A DNA stretch of 64,000 nt from Solea solea (Eukaryota > Chordata > Actinopteri > Pleuronectiformes > Soleidae), in assembly GCF_958295425.1 (NCBI RefSeq), contig NC_081143.1, forward strand, positions 18,080,686 to 18,144,685, written 5' to 3'. Shown one piece after another: positions 53,055 through 64,000 of the stretch. Each line of letters begins with the position of its first letter. The first letter of the stretch is position 1. The notes under the pieces were generated by a model. It did not search any database, was not told where the DNA came from, and saw only the letters and a program-made list of their open reading frames with translations. Position numbers and translations under genes: made by a program.

Positions 53055-54986
53055 GGGGGATATGTGGTAAATAAATTATTCTAGACAATTCAGTAAAGCA
53101 GTTTCATGGCAGAACAGAGAATTGAGGCCATTTGTGCAGTTTCACTTTTATTAAAATACATTTTCCCCTGATTCTCTTTGTTTAAATGACCTCCTTGGGT
53201 AAAGTTCTCCATTGAGAGACGTCACAAGTAAAAAAGCAGAGGGATTTCTAGAGCTTTGCTGTCACCATTTTATTTCCAGTAAGATTTAAACCTTGTCAGT
53301 GTCTTAATAACAATTACATATTTTCTTCCAAAACAAAGGCATACATTTCCCCCACTCCTATAAAGACATTTTCATAATTTAATTTGATTTGTGATTTTCA
53401 CAAAATTCTGCTTATTATTAATTTTTGTCAGAAATATTATTTAAATATTGATTTTGAGAAATATATTATAAGTTTCAAAATACTTTTATTTGTATTATTT
53501 AAAATGATGTAGTGGTCATTTTATTCATTTTATATGTAAATGCATATTTTCCTTGATCTCTTTGGATTGGGTCATATATACAAATGTTGGGCCTTTTTTT
53601 TTTTTCTTATGTCTACAGGGAAAAAAGGGTGTTTACACACACACACTACTAAACTCAGAATAATACCCACTGTTGAGATTTAATTACACATTAAAACACA
53701 TTAATGATTGTCATAAAAATGGGTGTAGGCTAAGCACGCAGTGATAAAAACTTAATTCTTGAGCTAAGTGCTTTTTTCCCCCCATTTTTTATTTGAAAAA
53801 AAACAACCCTAGAGAGCAAAAGAAGGGGAGGAATAAAGGGTAAAAGAAGACGAAGAAAATAAAAGAAAGAGGTTATTGAGAAAAGAGAGAGTCAGAAGCA
53901 GCGAGGGGGTGTTATTGTCTGTATTAATACTGTGTCTTCCCAGTGCCGGGTCTCTTTTCAGGCTTTTGTAGCGGCGCCAACCATGAAATGTGTCTGTCCC
54001 CAAAAACCATATACCCACTCAGGAGGGTTTCCCGACCTCAGAGAGACAGAAGAGAAGGAGGAGAAGAAGAAGAAGAAGGAGGAGCAAGAAAAAAAAAGTG
54101 CAGTAGCCAGTGCTCACTATCAGGCATGCCAGCCAGAAAATAGGGAGAGCCAAAGAACATGGCTTATTCACCGGGCTGCACTCACAGCGAGGCTCTGGCA
54201 TCAGCTGCTTAGTCTGGCTAACACAGTGCTACTCAGCACCACACAGTCGTTTTAGGATGAGAGTCACGTCTTAAATCCAAAGCATCACTGCCTCTTTTTT
54301 TTATTATTATTTTTGTTTGCTGGTTTTTTTTAATAAGGTTTTCCTTTACAAATACTTTTCCTGTTAAGAAGCGCCACTTTTGTAGCGGTCTCTAAAGGAA
54401 AAAAAAAAAAGAGAGAGGAAAAAACAGGTTTAGAAATAAATGTATAAAAATAAACTCAGTTTTCATTTTATTTTGCACATGGGGGCGGAAGAATAAAGAG
54501 AAGATGTAGGCAAATATAACCTAGCAAAGGAGTTTGATGTTCAGAAAGTGAGGGGAGTTGTGAGAGGAGTTGTGTCGGTGGCCGTTTTTGGCACGATGCT
54601 ATCTCTCTGTATGGAAGACGCCAAATTTTCATACACAGCTCCTGCCAACCTCCTCCCTCTGATCCTCACTTTGTTCTCCTTTCTTTTCTTTCTTTCACTT
54701 GTTCCCCTTTTCTTTTATTCCTTTTTAGGGTTCAAATGAAAGCCCTCCCCTAGCCTCATTAGCACCCTGGACTCCTGTTTGCAGCTACAGAAAAATGTAT
54801 AATAACTTGTAAGCACCAACATTTTAGCGCTCAATAGGACCATTATCCTTATTTCTGTCATGAAAGTAGGCTGTCTTGGGCTGTGGGCCTTGACTGTGAG
54901 TTTTCTTTTATAAATTCTCAAATGATTCTTTCATTGTGTGTGCAAAGAGGTTTTCTCACCAGCCACTCAGTTGGTCTGGCTTTTTT

Positions 54987-54989
<3 letters not shown>

Positions 54990-55028
<39 letters not shown>
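54990..55028. repeat. (AT)n microsatellite
   Basis: Uninterrupted AT, about 19 units. Confidence 0.95.
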
Positions 55029-55031
<3 letters not shown>

Positions 55032-57789
55032 TAACAGTATCTTTACATTTCAAATTTGACTACTGCATTTTAATTGATTGAGATAACGTGATAAGAAGCA
55101 TTTTTAATTTGGCTGAGGTTACTGAGAGTTCAGTGGACTAATCTGTATCACTTTGTAGAACGTTCGATTCATTTTTATCACCTATTATTTAGTTAGAAAA
55201 TTAAAATTTATGTCATCATCTGAGTTAAAATTCCTTCAGGGTTTCGCAGCAATGCAGGCCAAGCGTTGTCTTTTAGAGACCGCCTTTGCGAGGGGATCTT
55301 TGGGTATTTGTTACACCATGAGAAGAAGAAGAACTCCTGGGAGACTGCAGAAAGTGGGCTGATGGGGAATGAGCGAGCTCGTCGGGAAGCCCAAACACAA
55401 TGCAAAGAATCAAATTTGGCATGCGTCTGTGCAAGCGAGTAAGCTTCATATCAGTTTGGACACAGATCTAGGACACTTGATGGAGAGTAGAAAGAAGGAT
55501 GAAACGGGATAGGGAACGACAAGGGATTGGAGGGGGGTAGTGTATATTATATGTACGATTGTTAAGCGGACAGTTGATGCCGATAAATAGAGGATGCAGT
55601 GGGGGGCGGGGGGGGGATAGCTGGGCGAGTTTGAGGGGTGGGAGAGTGTTTGGTAGAGTGTCCCTCAATGACGACTTGAAAAACAGGCCGGTAAATAAAT
55701 GGAGTGGCAGTAAACAAGGCTTGCTGCCTCATCAAAAGACTCCATTCATGTGTGAACAGGAGAGTCTCTCTTTTCTCTGAGGAGAAAGAGAAAGGAACCC
55801 ACTGACGCTGACGAGAGGACGACGCTTGTTTAGATAACAGGATGAGTTTGGAGTGGAATGGTTTGGAGGGGGTGCAGAGCAGGTGGGAGGTGGGCACCGT
55901 CTTAATGAGTGGGGTAAGGGGGGGGGGGGGGGTTTGTTTGTTCTTTATATTGCCAGCATGGATTCAGCCGAGGATTGAGTATTTGGGGTTAGAATTTGCG
56001 GGATAGGCCGATAACAGTGTGTATTTTTGTGTCTAGTACAAAGCGGTGTCGGGGGTAGTGTTTGTTTGGCAAAGCCATATGTGCCTCTATGCACAGGCAT
56101 GTGCCTGTGAGAGTGCATGTGTGCATATGTCTCTGTTTGCTCATTATACACGGTTATTTTTTCCAGACAGCGCTGGGCTCTATTTTGCACAATTTGCAGT
56201 CCTATGAGCCAAGCAGCAGGTCTCTCTTTAACGCGACTAAGAGTTTGGAAGGAGCAGAGTCTCAGGGTCTCAGGGACACTGTGGTAAACTGGCCACAGCA
56301 AGGTGGTGAGCGTGTCTTTCCGATTCAGCTGTTCATAATTCAGCTCGTCGGCGAGGGGAGTTAAGTGTAAACTAAGTGCTAAAAAGTCCTTTTGCGCATT
56401 TCCATCGTGTAAACTTTTTAATTAAGAGTTTGTGAGTATAGGGATCAGGGTGAAATCACCTCCAACCAATTAATATTTTATGAAACAGAGAAGCCAAGTG
56501 CCACCTTTCAAATGCTTTAATGTGGCTCGTGTAGTGTAACTGCAGCACATTTAGATGTAAATATAAACAATTCTCATTCCATTTTAACCTGCTTTTAATT
56601 GTTGAAAGCACGTCTCACATCATAGAGGTGGCCTTGCAGAGTGGGATATGAGATGTGCATCCGTCACCTTCACTTAATGACACAGCTGAGCTTCGAACGC
56701 TTATGCTCTAACTTCAGTTAAAACGTTCATCTTTTCATTCAGATTACCAAGAATCTCTTTTAAAAACACTTTTATTGTTCAGCAGCTTTTAGTGCACTCA
56801 CTCTCTCTCTCTCTCTCTCTGTCACTGCCTGTCTTCCTTTAGATTAACAACAATGTTCCTTAAATGTCCTGCTTTCTCTAAGCAGGCCTTTTTTTATTTA
56901 AAACCACAGGATTGATCTTAAGATAACCCAAGCACGCACCAATCCCCCCCCCATTCCCTTCTCCTGAGCCGCTGTCTTGCCATCCCAAAGCCCCCTCCCC
57001 GGCTTGCTGCCTGTTCGCCTCATGTTTATTGGACCCAAATTCGGCTGGCACCATGGCAACCAAAGCTCCCAGGGAACCTTGCCTGGGTAGAATCCAAGGT
57101 GGCTTCAGGGTGGCACTGGCTGCCGTTGTCGGCGTCAAAGTGCTGTAGCCGCTGCAGGTCGCTACAACAAGGCCAGGCTGGCTCTGGCGTGCCACAGCCA
57201 CAGTGGGAGTGCTAGCTTGCTAACCTCCGTTCGCTAACTACCAGCTAACATGACCTGCCATATCCATTACATTAGCCACCACTTCCACTGCTGCAGGCTT
57301 CGGTGAGTGCAGCATGGGCGAAGCAGGGGAAGCGTTTCACCAGAGCGCATATTGATGTGGCATGGCTCTGTGCCCAGTGCTGCTTCCCACATTAGAGAGG
57401 GAGATGAGAGAATGAGAGGAAGAAAAGCAGCAGAGGGATGCATTTCCTATGTATAATGTATGAGCATATACATTTTTTTATTTTTTTGGAACAATGTCCT
57501 TTCTCCTGTAGTGTATAAATATTCAGCGGCACACATTTGGCTCCGTGTGTCTTGCCAGAACTTGATATGATATTTAAATGCTCGATTATGATGTGCTCAG
57601 CGCTGTGCATCTGTTGAGGCAATATGGTTTTATGAGTGAAACAGAAAACCATCAGGTAGCAAACAATATAAACAAGAAATGAAATTCACTCAGGAGGGTT
57701 GATTGTGTATTTTTCGAAGAACTCATTTTTCCTTCCATATTAAACTGTAGTTTTATGTGTGCATGGCTTTCTGTGGGAATGTGCGGTGA

Positions 57790-58022
57790 TCTGTTTCACC
57801 ATGTTTACACACACACATAGGTTTGTGCACTTATCCTTTTAAGGACATGCATTCATTTGGACAGCCTAAACTAACCTTATTCCAACTACAAAATCTTATC
57901 CCTTAACTTAACTTAACCTCTACCTTATTCTTATTAGTCTCTATGAGGCCTGCTGGTCCTGACAAGGTCAGTGTTTGTGCCAGAAAAGGTAGAAAATGCA
58001 AGTGCACACATGCACACACAGC
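57790..58022 (-). repeat. Dispersed repeat unit, inverted orientation
   Basis: The reverse complement gives the same order as the copy at 1204: TTGCATTTTC..., the GCATAAACACTGACCTTGTC-like block (here CTGACAAGGTCAGTGTTTGT on the + strand), TTAGG-rich centre, then CAAATGAATG (57849-57868 region). It is flanked by CA repeats on both sides. Confidence 0.65.
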
Positions 58023-58175
58023 TAAAACATGGGACGCCTGATACAGTAGGCTCTCATCTGTGTGACTGAGCTAAGGAGACTGGAGATGTATCGGGCTCTG
58101 CTGATTTTAAACCACTTCACACTATGGCTGTTCAATTACCACTGCACTCCTAACAGGCCTAATAAAGTGCTTTTG

Positions 58176-58441
58176 AGCCCACACGGTGGTGCCTCACAAG
58201 AAGCTGTCCGGTTTGGATCCCAGTTCGACCAAGGGCCTTTCTGTGTGGAGTTTGCATGTTCCCCCGTGTGTGTGTGTGTGTGGGTTCTCTCTGGGTACTC
58301 TAGTTTCCACCCACAGTCCCACAGGATTAGGCTAATTGGAAACTCTAAATTGATCGTAGGTGCGAGTGTGAGAGTGAATAGTTGTTTGTCTCTGTATGTT
58401 GGCCTTGTGATGGACTGGTGACCTGTCTAGGGTGTACCCGG
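58176..58441 (+). mobile_element. High-copy teleost interspersed repeat
   Basis: Ordered blocks CACACGGTGGTGCCTCACA, GGCCTTTCTGTGTGGAGTTT, GGGTTCTCTCTGGGTACTC, AACTCTAAATTGATCGTAGG, GTGATGGACTGGTGACCTG and GGTGTACCCGGG follow the well-known order of a repeat seen widely in fish genomes. A (GT)n tract lies inside it at about 58264-58282. No ORF of note. I do not assign its class. Confidence 0.7.
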
Positions 58442-59167
58442 GAGCAAGTGCAACTTACACATCAGAGGTGGCATTATGGTCATTGGCGAGTGCTATTTTC
58501 CACAGAATTTATACAGCAAGTCATGGAATACTGAAAAACAGTGGTAGTCATTTTCTAAAAAGGTGTGCGTGACTCACATTCTCTGAAAAGCGAGTTCAGT
58601 TCAGGCAGCCAGTCTTTTGCTATCCGACAGAAATGGACTCTGTAGTGCAGCCTGACTAAAACTCTGCTGCTCCCTGTTCGGTGCATTCCAGATTTTAACT
58701 GCACAGAGGGTGGGTAGGGCAACACATTTACTCTGCAGGGAAGGAATGGATATCTCATCACCCAGCTCTCTTAAACTATGAGTCAGTATTCGTAATTGGT
58801 CACGGGCCAATTGTGGCTACAGTAGGTTTCCACTTGATTAAAGTAGCAGTGTACAATATCACTGAGCCTAGCTTTGAGTTTGATGAGGGAGATTGTAAAG
58901 GGATTTATGGACGGTTCAATCAGAACTTTGTCCTGTGAGTGTCTTCCTGAAACATTTCTTTCTCTCTCTCTCTTTTTTCTGTGGGGACAAAGTCAGTGTC
59001 TCTTCTTCACTAAGTGAGCTCAGCCTGTGGCAGGGAAACGGTGCATTCGTCATGTGAGGTGTGTAAGGAGATATGGTGTGTGATCCATGACGGGGCTGGC
59101 GGCAGGGTGCATGCTCAGCGCTGCCAGCTAGTGTAAAGAGGCCAGAGGTAGAAACCTAAACAATGGA

Positions 59168-59183
59168 GGGGGGGGGGGGGGGG
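59168..59183. repeat. Poly-G run
   Basis: A G run of about 16. Similar long G or C runs occur at about 17635-17651, 55919-55932 and 60266-60281 in this window. Confidence 0.85.
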
Positions 59184-61019
59184 AGTTTGAGACATGAGAT
59201 GGAGTATTATAAAGCTGCTCCATCTCCATCTCCATCGTTTGTCTCTTTCTTTTCTTTAGTTGCTCTCTCTTCTCCCCCTGACCTTACAATTTAGGGTTAG
59301 ATTGAGAATAGTGATGGACTAATGAGCCCCCTTTCCTGCAATTAGCCTCCTCTGTCCCACTCTCTCTGGTTCCATCTCCTTCTCAGATTCCTTCTGTTCA
59401 TTTTTTTTTCTCTTTCAGGCTAATCATTCTCTCTCTCTCTCTCACTCTCCCTCTCCGTCTTCTTGTTCTCTTCTTTGTTTGCCATCACTTTCTTAGAGAG
59501 TATTAATACAAGGTGGCACTTCATCCTTAATAGCAACACGATGGTCAATTAAAGAAATCTGGGCCTAATTTGTGGTAGATTGCTATCTGAGCTGTTGGAT
59601 GGAAATGTGGCTGTAGTGAAGAAAACCCTTGGACCTGTGCTCCCTTTCTCTTTGTTTCCCCCCTTTGTTTCCATTTGATAGGGTGTTTTTTTTATTTTTG
59701 CATTCCTTTATAGTTGAGTTTAAAACCGCTTTGCTTTTCACAGTTTCTCAGAATTAAAGGTACATTTTTCTTTATGCGTAATGAGGCTTGGAAAGTGTAT
59801 TTTACTTTTCACTGTGCATGTTTGAAAGTCACTGGCAGTGATTTCTGCTATATAGGCTAATTATTTCTTTCCACTCATTTAGTGGTTTAGAGTGCTTCTT
59901 GAACACAGAAGGACTTTTGTGTCTGTGTTTTAGAGTGTAAAATGGAGGTGTGCATGAAAAAGAACATGATATCTTTTCCTTTCATGGTGTCTGGCTGCTG
60001 TTTGTGTTTAGTTTGGTTGCTAGCCTGCCGTGTCATCCTCCCCACTGTGCGCTGGATATGGAATGGAGCAGAATCGTCAAGGGTTTGGTTGCCCTTGATG
60101 CTTTTTCATTTCCTTGGCGTGAGGTATTTGTGTGGACCCCCTCACTCCTCAGTGAGGACCTACAGTAGATAACTCCTGTGTTCATCCACAGAGACATACT
60201 AAAGTGAGGGTCTGCTGCAGTGTAGTCGATCTCACATTCCATTGCAGTAGGAATGATTTCTCTCCCCCCCCCCCCCCCCCCTTGTAGGTCCTTAGTAAAG
60301 AAGCTAACTAGGGCCCTTCACCGTCCCTTCCCACCCTCATCACCTGTACATCCTAAGCCCTCATAACAATGCCGTCGGTGCTTACCACTTTATTTTTAAC
60401 CATGAATAACTCAAAAATATACACACTTACAAACATCAGATGATCAAATACTTTCTATACCACACACGCACAAAATAGAAAGCAGTTGTTGGGTGGGTCT
60501 TAACACTGATGCCGTCAGTGCGTTTGGACCGCTGAGACCTTTTCTCACCGATGCTGCTGCATGACACTACTCATAAAGGGGCCCAATTAAGGGGGTTTGA
60601 ATGTATATTAGAGGGCTTTATGGTTGTCACTGAAAATAGGCCCAAACATTTGCCTGATATGCTTGTCCTGATCGAGTATTCCTCCATGCTCACTGCCTTT
60701 TTTCTGTATCTGTTTGCCACCAACTGGACTGGATATTGTTATTGTTATATATCAGGGAGAATGCACAGTCAGTAGCCTACCTATGTGCCACACTGTCACA
60801 GGTCCAATAACTAATATGGAATTTTCGTCCAAATTTGTTCGCCGTATATTTTCTAAGAATTATATTCTTTCTGTGTGTTTTAAATTAAATAATTTTTTCT
60901 TTAAGATTGCGGGAATCAATGTTTTACTTTTCGCTCCCAGTTTTTAGTTACCGTGGCACTAGAGGGTTTGAATAACAGCAGCTGTGTGTCAGGCTGAAGC
61001 TCTTGTGGTTTTCAAGTTC

Positions 61020-61140
61020 TCTCTGTGTATGTGGCCTTGAACAAGACACTGGATCCTCACCAGCTCTAGAGGTGCTTCTCTGTAACCAACCCTGACCTGT
61101 GACCTCTGGAGCATGTTACAAAACTAGAGTGAAGAATTTT
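61020..61140. repeat. Degenerate SINE-like remnant
   Basis: GGCCTTGAACAAGACACTGGATCC and following text resemble the CCTTGAGCAAGACACC phrase of the SINE at 7.2 kb, but no clear Pol III boxes remain. This is a weak, decayed match. Confidence 0.3.
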
Positions 61141-61879
61141 CTCAGGGCATCACTGGGCCACCAGCGCTGCCCCATGCTCTTTAGACGGCGAATGCCTTGG
61201 ACAGGTGCTAATGGGATGTCTAGCACCAACTGCTTGTGCCAAAAGTCTTGATAAAAGTCAGTCTGGAGGCTAAATCCTTGACTAGTGCTAACAAGTCACA
61301 ATCTAGGCTGATCCTCATTAAAACAGTGAGTCATTATCAGGCTAAAAAAAAAAAAAAAAAAGATAGCATACAGTTGTGGCCTTGTGTTGTTGTGGGGTCA
61401 GCTCATTGACAGCCTGGGAGAGCAGAGGATGAGTAAGAAGAAGAATGAGTTGCCGGGTTTTGACTGTATGTGGAACACATGTGGCTGTTGTTGATTAAAA
61501 GTTGTTGTTGTAATTGCGGAGCTTAAAATGCCAGGTGGCGGATGTGTCCTGCTAATCCCCTATCTAATTTCGAGGTCCAGGGGTGAAGCTCTTAATCCGA
61601 AACACACACACATGTGCTCACTCATAGTCTTGCAGACACACATGCACATGTGCGTTCACACAGATACTCCCACAAACTCACATATGCTTGCACATGTGTT
61701 CTCAGTCATCCGGTTTAAAAGAAAAAATATTCATATATTTCTATTCTAAAAGAAAGTGTATAATCACGTATGCACCGCACTCATAAACGTGTAGTTTGAC
61801 CTAAGCCTTTAAATACGTTTTTGATCCATTCGTTTTTCTTGAGGGACTAAGCTTCTGTGAGTTTGATGCATGCACACTT

Positions 61880-62330
61880 CATGTCTGACAACTCTACACA
61901 CACACACACATACACACACTCCAGTTTGTGGAGCTATTCTTTTTAGGACACTGCAATGGCTTCCATTTTGACAGTCGAAACACATCGTTATCCGTAACCT
62001 TAACCATGACCAGTTAATTCTTAATCTGAAACGTGACCTAACCACAATTCAACTCTTAGAGGTAACAAATACAAAGAAAGCAACGTTTGCACAGCTATTC
62101 TTGTTAGGACACTGCAAGGACTTCCATCCGTTTGGGCGACCTAACCAAAACCTTTAACCCATTAATGCCGAGCCTTGACCTTAATCTGACCACAAATAAC
62201 ATCTTACCTACTTTAACTACAGCCTCAGAAATGAGTTGCTACCTCCAGATTTTGGTCCCTGTGAGTAATATTCTTCCTGACAAGGTGCTAGAGAGACACC
62301 CTTAGACACACTCATGTATGTATATGTAAG
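61880..62330 (-). repeat. Two tandem dispersed repeat units, inverted orientation
   Basis: AGCTATTCTTTTTAGGACACTGCAATGG (about 61931-61958) recurs as AGCTATTCTTGTTAGGACACTGCAAGGA (about 62093-62120). Each is followed by CTTCCAT and CCTTAACC/CTTTAACCC-type runs, the reverse of the TTAGGG-like cores at 1-3 kb. The unit ends near a TCCTGACAAGGTGCTAG block. Confidence 0.65.
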
Positions 62331-63401
62331 TTCACTGTCCTGTCTCTATTGTGGTTTTGCAGTTGCACTTAGGCCAGGTACACTTGCGATAGACGGATGT
62401 GTCACAGTGACTGGGAGATAAGAGGTTTGACTGGCTGCTCCACCCTTTACCTCAGTTCACCCCTGCTCCTCTGCGCTCTGCTGTATATGGGTCAAGCACA
62501 CAGTGCACACACTGCAAACATTTACTGACTAATCAGGATATCTTCGTACTTTATTGGTGGGGTTTGGTGACCTTTTTGTGACCTCCAAAATGTACTACAT
62601 TTACCACATTTTTGACTTTTCCTGCATAGTACATCACGATATGATTTAACCCCCACCAGCTCTTCTGCACTGGTCTCCTGCTTGCTGATTTCTTTGTCTT
62701 CCTTTTCGCCTTTTGCCTCTTAGTGCCAGGTGTTGCGGCCATGTGCTTTAAGTATGTGTAGTATTTTACAGCCTAAGCTGAGAGGGGTAGGAGCGAGGGC
62801 GGTAAGCAGGGAGGGAGGAAAGGAGGAGGAACCGCCCTGCCCTGAGTGTGGGGTCATCTCAGGTGAAATGTCTCTCTGGGCATGTAGGCCTGGCCTTGAA
62901 GACAAGAGGGAGGAGCTAGGGGAGGAGCCTGCTGACTCATAACAGGATAGAATGTTTTTTTCGAAGGAGAAGTGATCAGGAAAACAGACAATAACCAGTA
63001 TTTATGCAATGCTCAGTAACTGTCGGTAAATGTCCACGTGAAACAGAGAAGGGATCTGCTCATTCTTGCACTCATGCGCCTGAGTGATAAACATTTAGTG
63101 ACAGGGACAGTATGAAATGTGAATTTTCGGTGAGAGTAGCGAGAGATGCGTGCTTGTACTTTTTAGTTTAGTTGGGGGAGCGTTGTGAAGAAACTTTAAA
63201 AGAGAAGAAAGGAGGGGAAAAATAAACCAGGCAGTGAGGGGGTATGTATGAGCATGTGTGACTTCCCAAGTGCAGATATGAAAAGAGGGCGGAGAGAAAA
63301 ACAGCGAGAAATGGGGGGGGGGGAGAAAAATGGAGCGAGAGAGAGAGAAGTGGGGAGGTGCCAAGAGAGAAAGAAACTGAGTCTGTAGAGAGAAGAGGAA
63401 C

Positions 63402-63403
<2 letters not shown>

Positions 63404-63434
<31 letters not shown>
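63404..63434. repeat. (GA)n microsatellite
   Basis: GA dinucleotides at the end of a purine-rich stretch starting near 63270. Confidence 0.9.
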
Positions 63435-63437
<3 letters not shown>

Positions 63438-64000
63438 CTCTGCAGGGCGGGTTTCCTGAGGTCACAGTACTGAATATCACAGAGGAATGTGGAATGCTGA
63501 ATTGCTGCCAAGGCAAACACACCTCTGCCACCCCCAGTGGCTGTCAAGGGCTGCTTTATGTACACACAAAGACGCACAAGTATGCAGTCATATATGTACT
63601 GTACACAGTGCAGTCACACTGAATGCCCAGCACACACAGCGGTTGCATGCAGTGCATGGGGCCACAGATACAGGCACATGCTGTCAGCACCTGTAGAAGA
63701 TGTTATTTCTGTAACTGTAGCTGACGGCACAGACCCACAGTGATCAGAGCGAGCAGGTTTTTAAGGTACATTTCTCTGATTCTCGACTGGGATATTCTTG
63801 TTTTCAAATGAGTCTCTTTCAGAAATATTGAGAGTGTGAATGTGTGTGTGTGTGTGTGAGAAGGAACATTATAATGGACCCTGACAGCATAGCTGAAATG
63901 CAGGGAGCTGTAAGTTATTACAGCTGTGACACACACACACGCACAATGTGGACACACATTCACACACCGAGTGAATGACTCATTTGTTGCAGGTTGGACA

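Overview
This window looks like vertebrate nuclear DNA, most probably from a teleost fish. It is AT-rich and intron-dominated, packed with CA/GT, CT/GA and TA microsatellites, and it carries short interspersed elements of kinds common in fish genomes. It has no operon-like gene packing, no bacterial-type genes and no CRISPR array. One protein-coding gene can be recognised: a nuclear factor I transcription factor, best matched to NFIX (nfix), on the + strand. Its diagnostic pieces are a 27-nt first coding exon encoding MYSPYCLTQ (25156-25182) and the 532-nt exon 2 (47206-47737), which encodes nearly all of the CTF/NFI DNA-binding domain. Both join in phase 0 across a 22-kb intron with canonical splice sites.

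Layout: 1-13.9 kb is upstream sequence without a recognisable gene. It holds several copies of a GT-flanked dispersed repeat (1.2-3.35 kb and 8.2-9.15 kb), a tRNA-derived SINE (about 7.17-7.30 kb) lying inside hAT-like sequence, and a small inverted-repeat transposon nested in one dispersed-repeat copy (8.41-8.72 kb). From 13.96 to 15.29 kb there is a CpG-dense block that looks like a promoter and 5' leader. It ends in ATG followed directly by a splice donor, so splicing to exon 2 would give an NFI isoform starting M-DEFHPF. From 15.3 to 25 kb is intron-like, with an 84-nt phase-0 candidate cassette exon at 21568-21651 and two perfect inverted repeats. From 24.9 to 25.75 kb is a second CpG-rich block carrying the MYSPYCLTQ exon. 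The 22-kb intron to 47.2 kb contains a third CpG patch with a possible untranslated first exon (42.19-42.45 kb). It ends in about 300 nt of almost pure pyrimidine before exon 2. From 47.74 to 64 kb is the beginning of the next intron; exon 3 was not found and should lie beyond the window.

Biologically, the window is the 5' half of an nfix locus: alternative first exons or promoters feeding a common DNA-binding exon. Much of the remainder is probably intronic or upstream regulatory DNA, but conservation cannot be judged from one sequence. The most unusual observations are the Met-only first exon, the in-frame 84-nt cassette candidate, a 44-bp perfect palindrome, a miRNA-precursor-sized hairpin at 12.6 kb, an Ile-to-Ser difference in an otherwise invariant NFI motif, and a very short repeat copy flanked by perfect 13-bp direct repeats.
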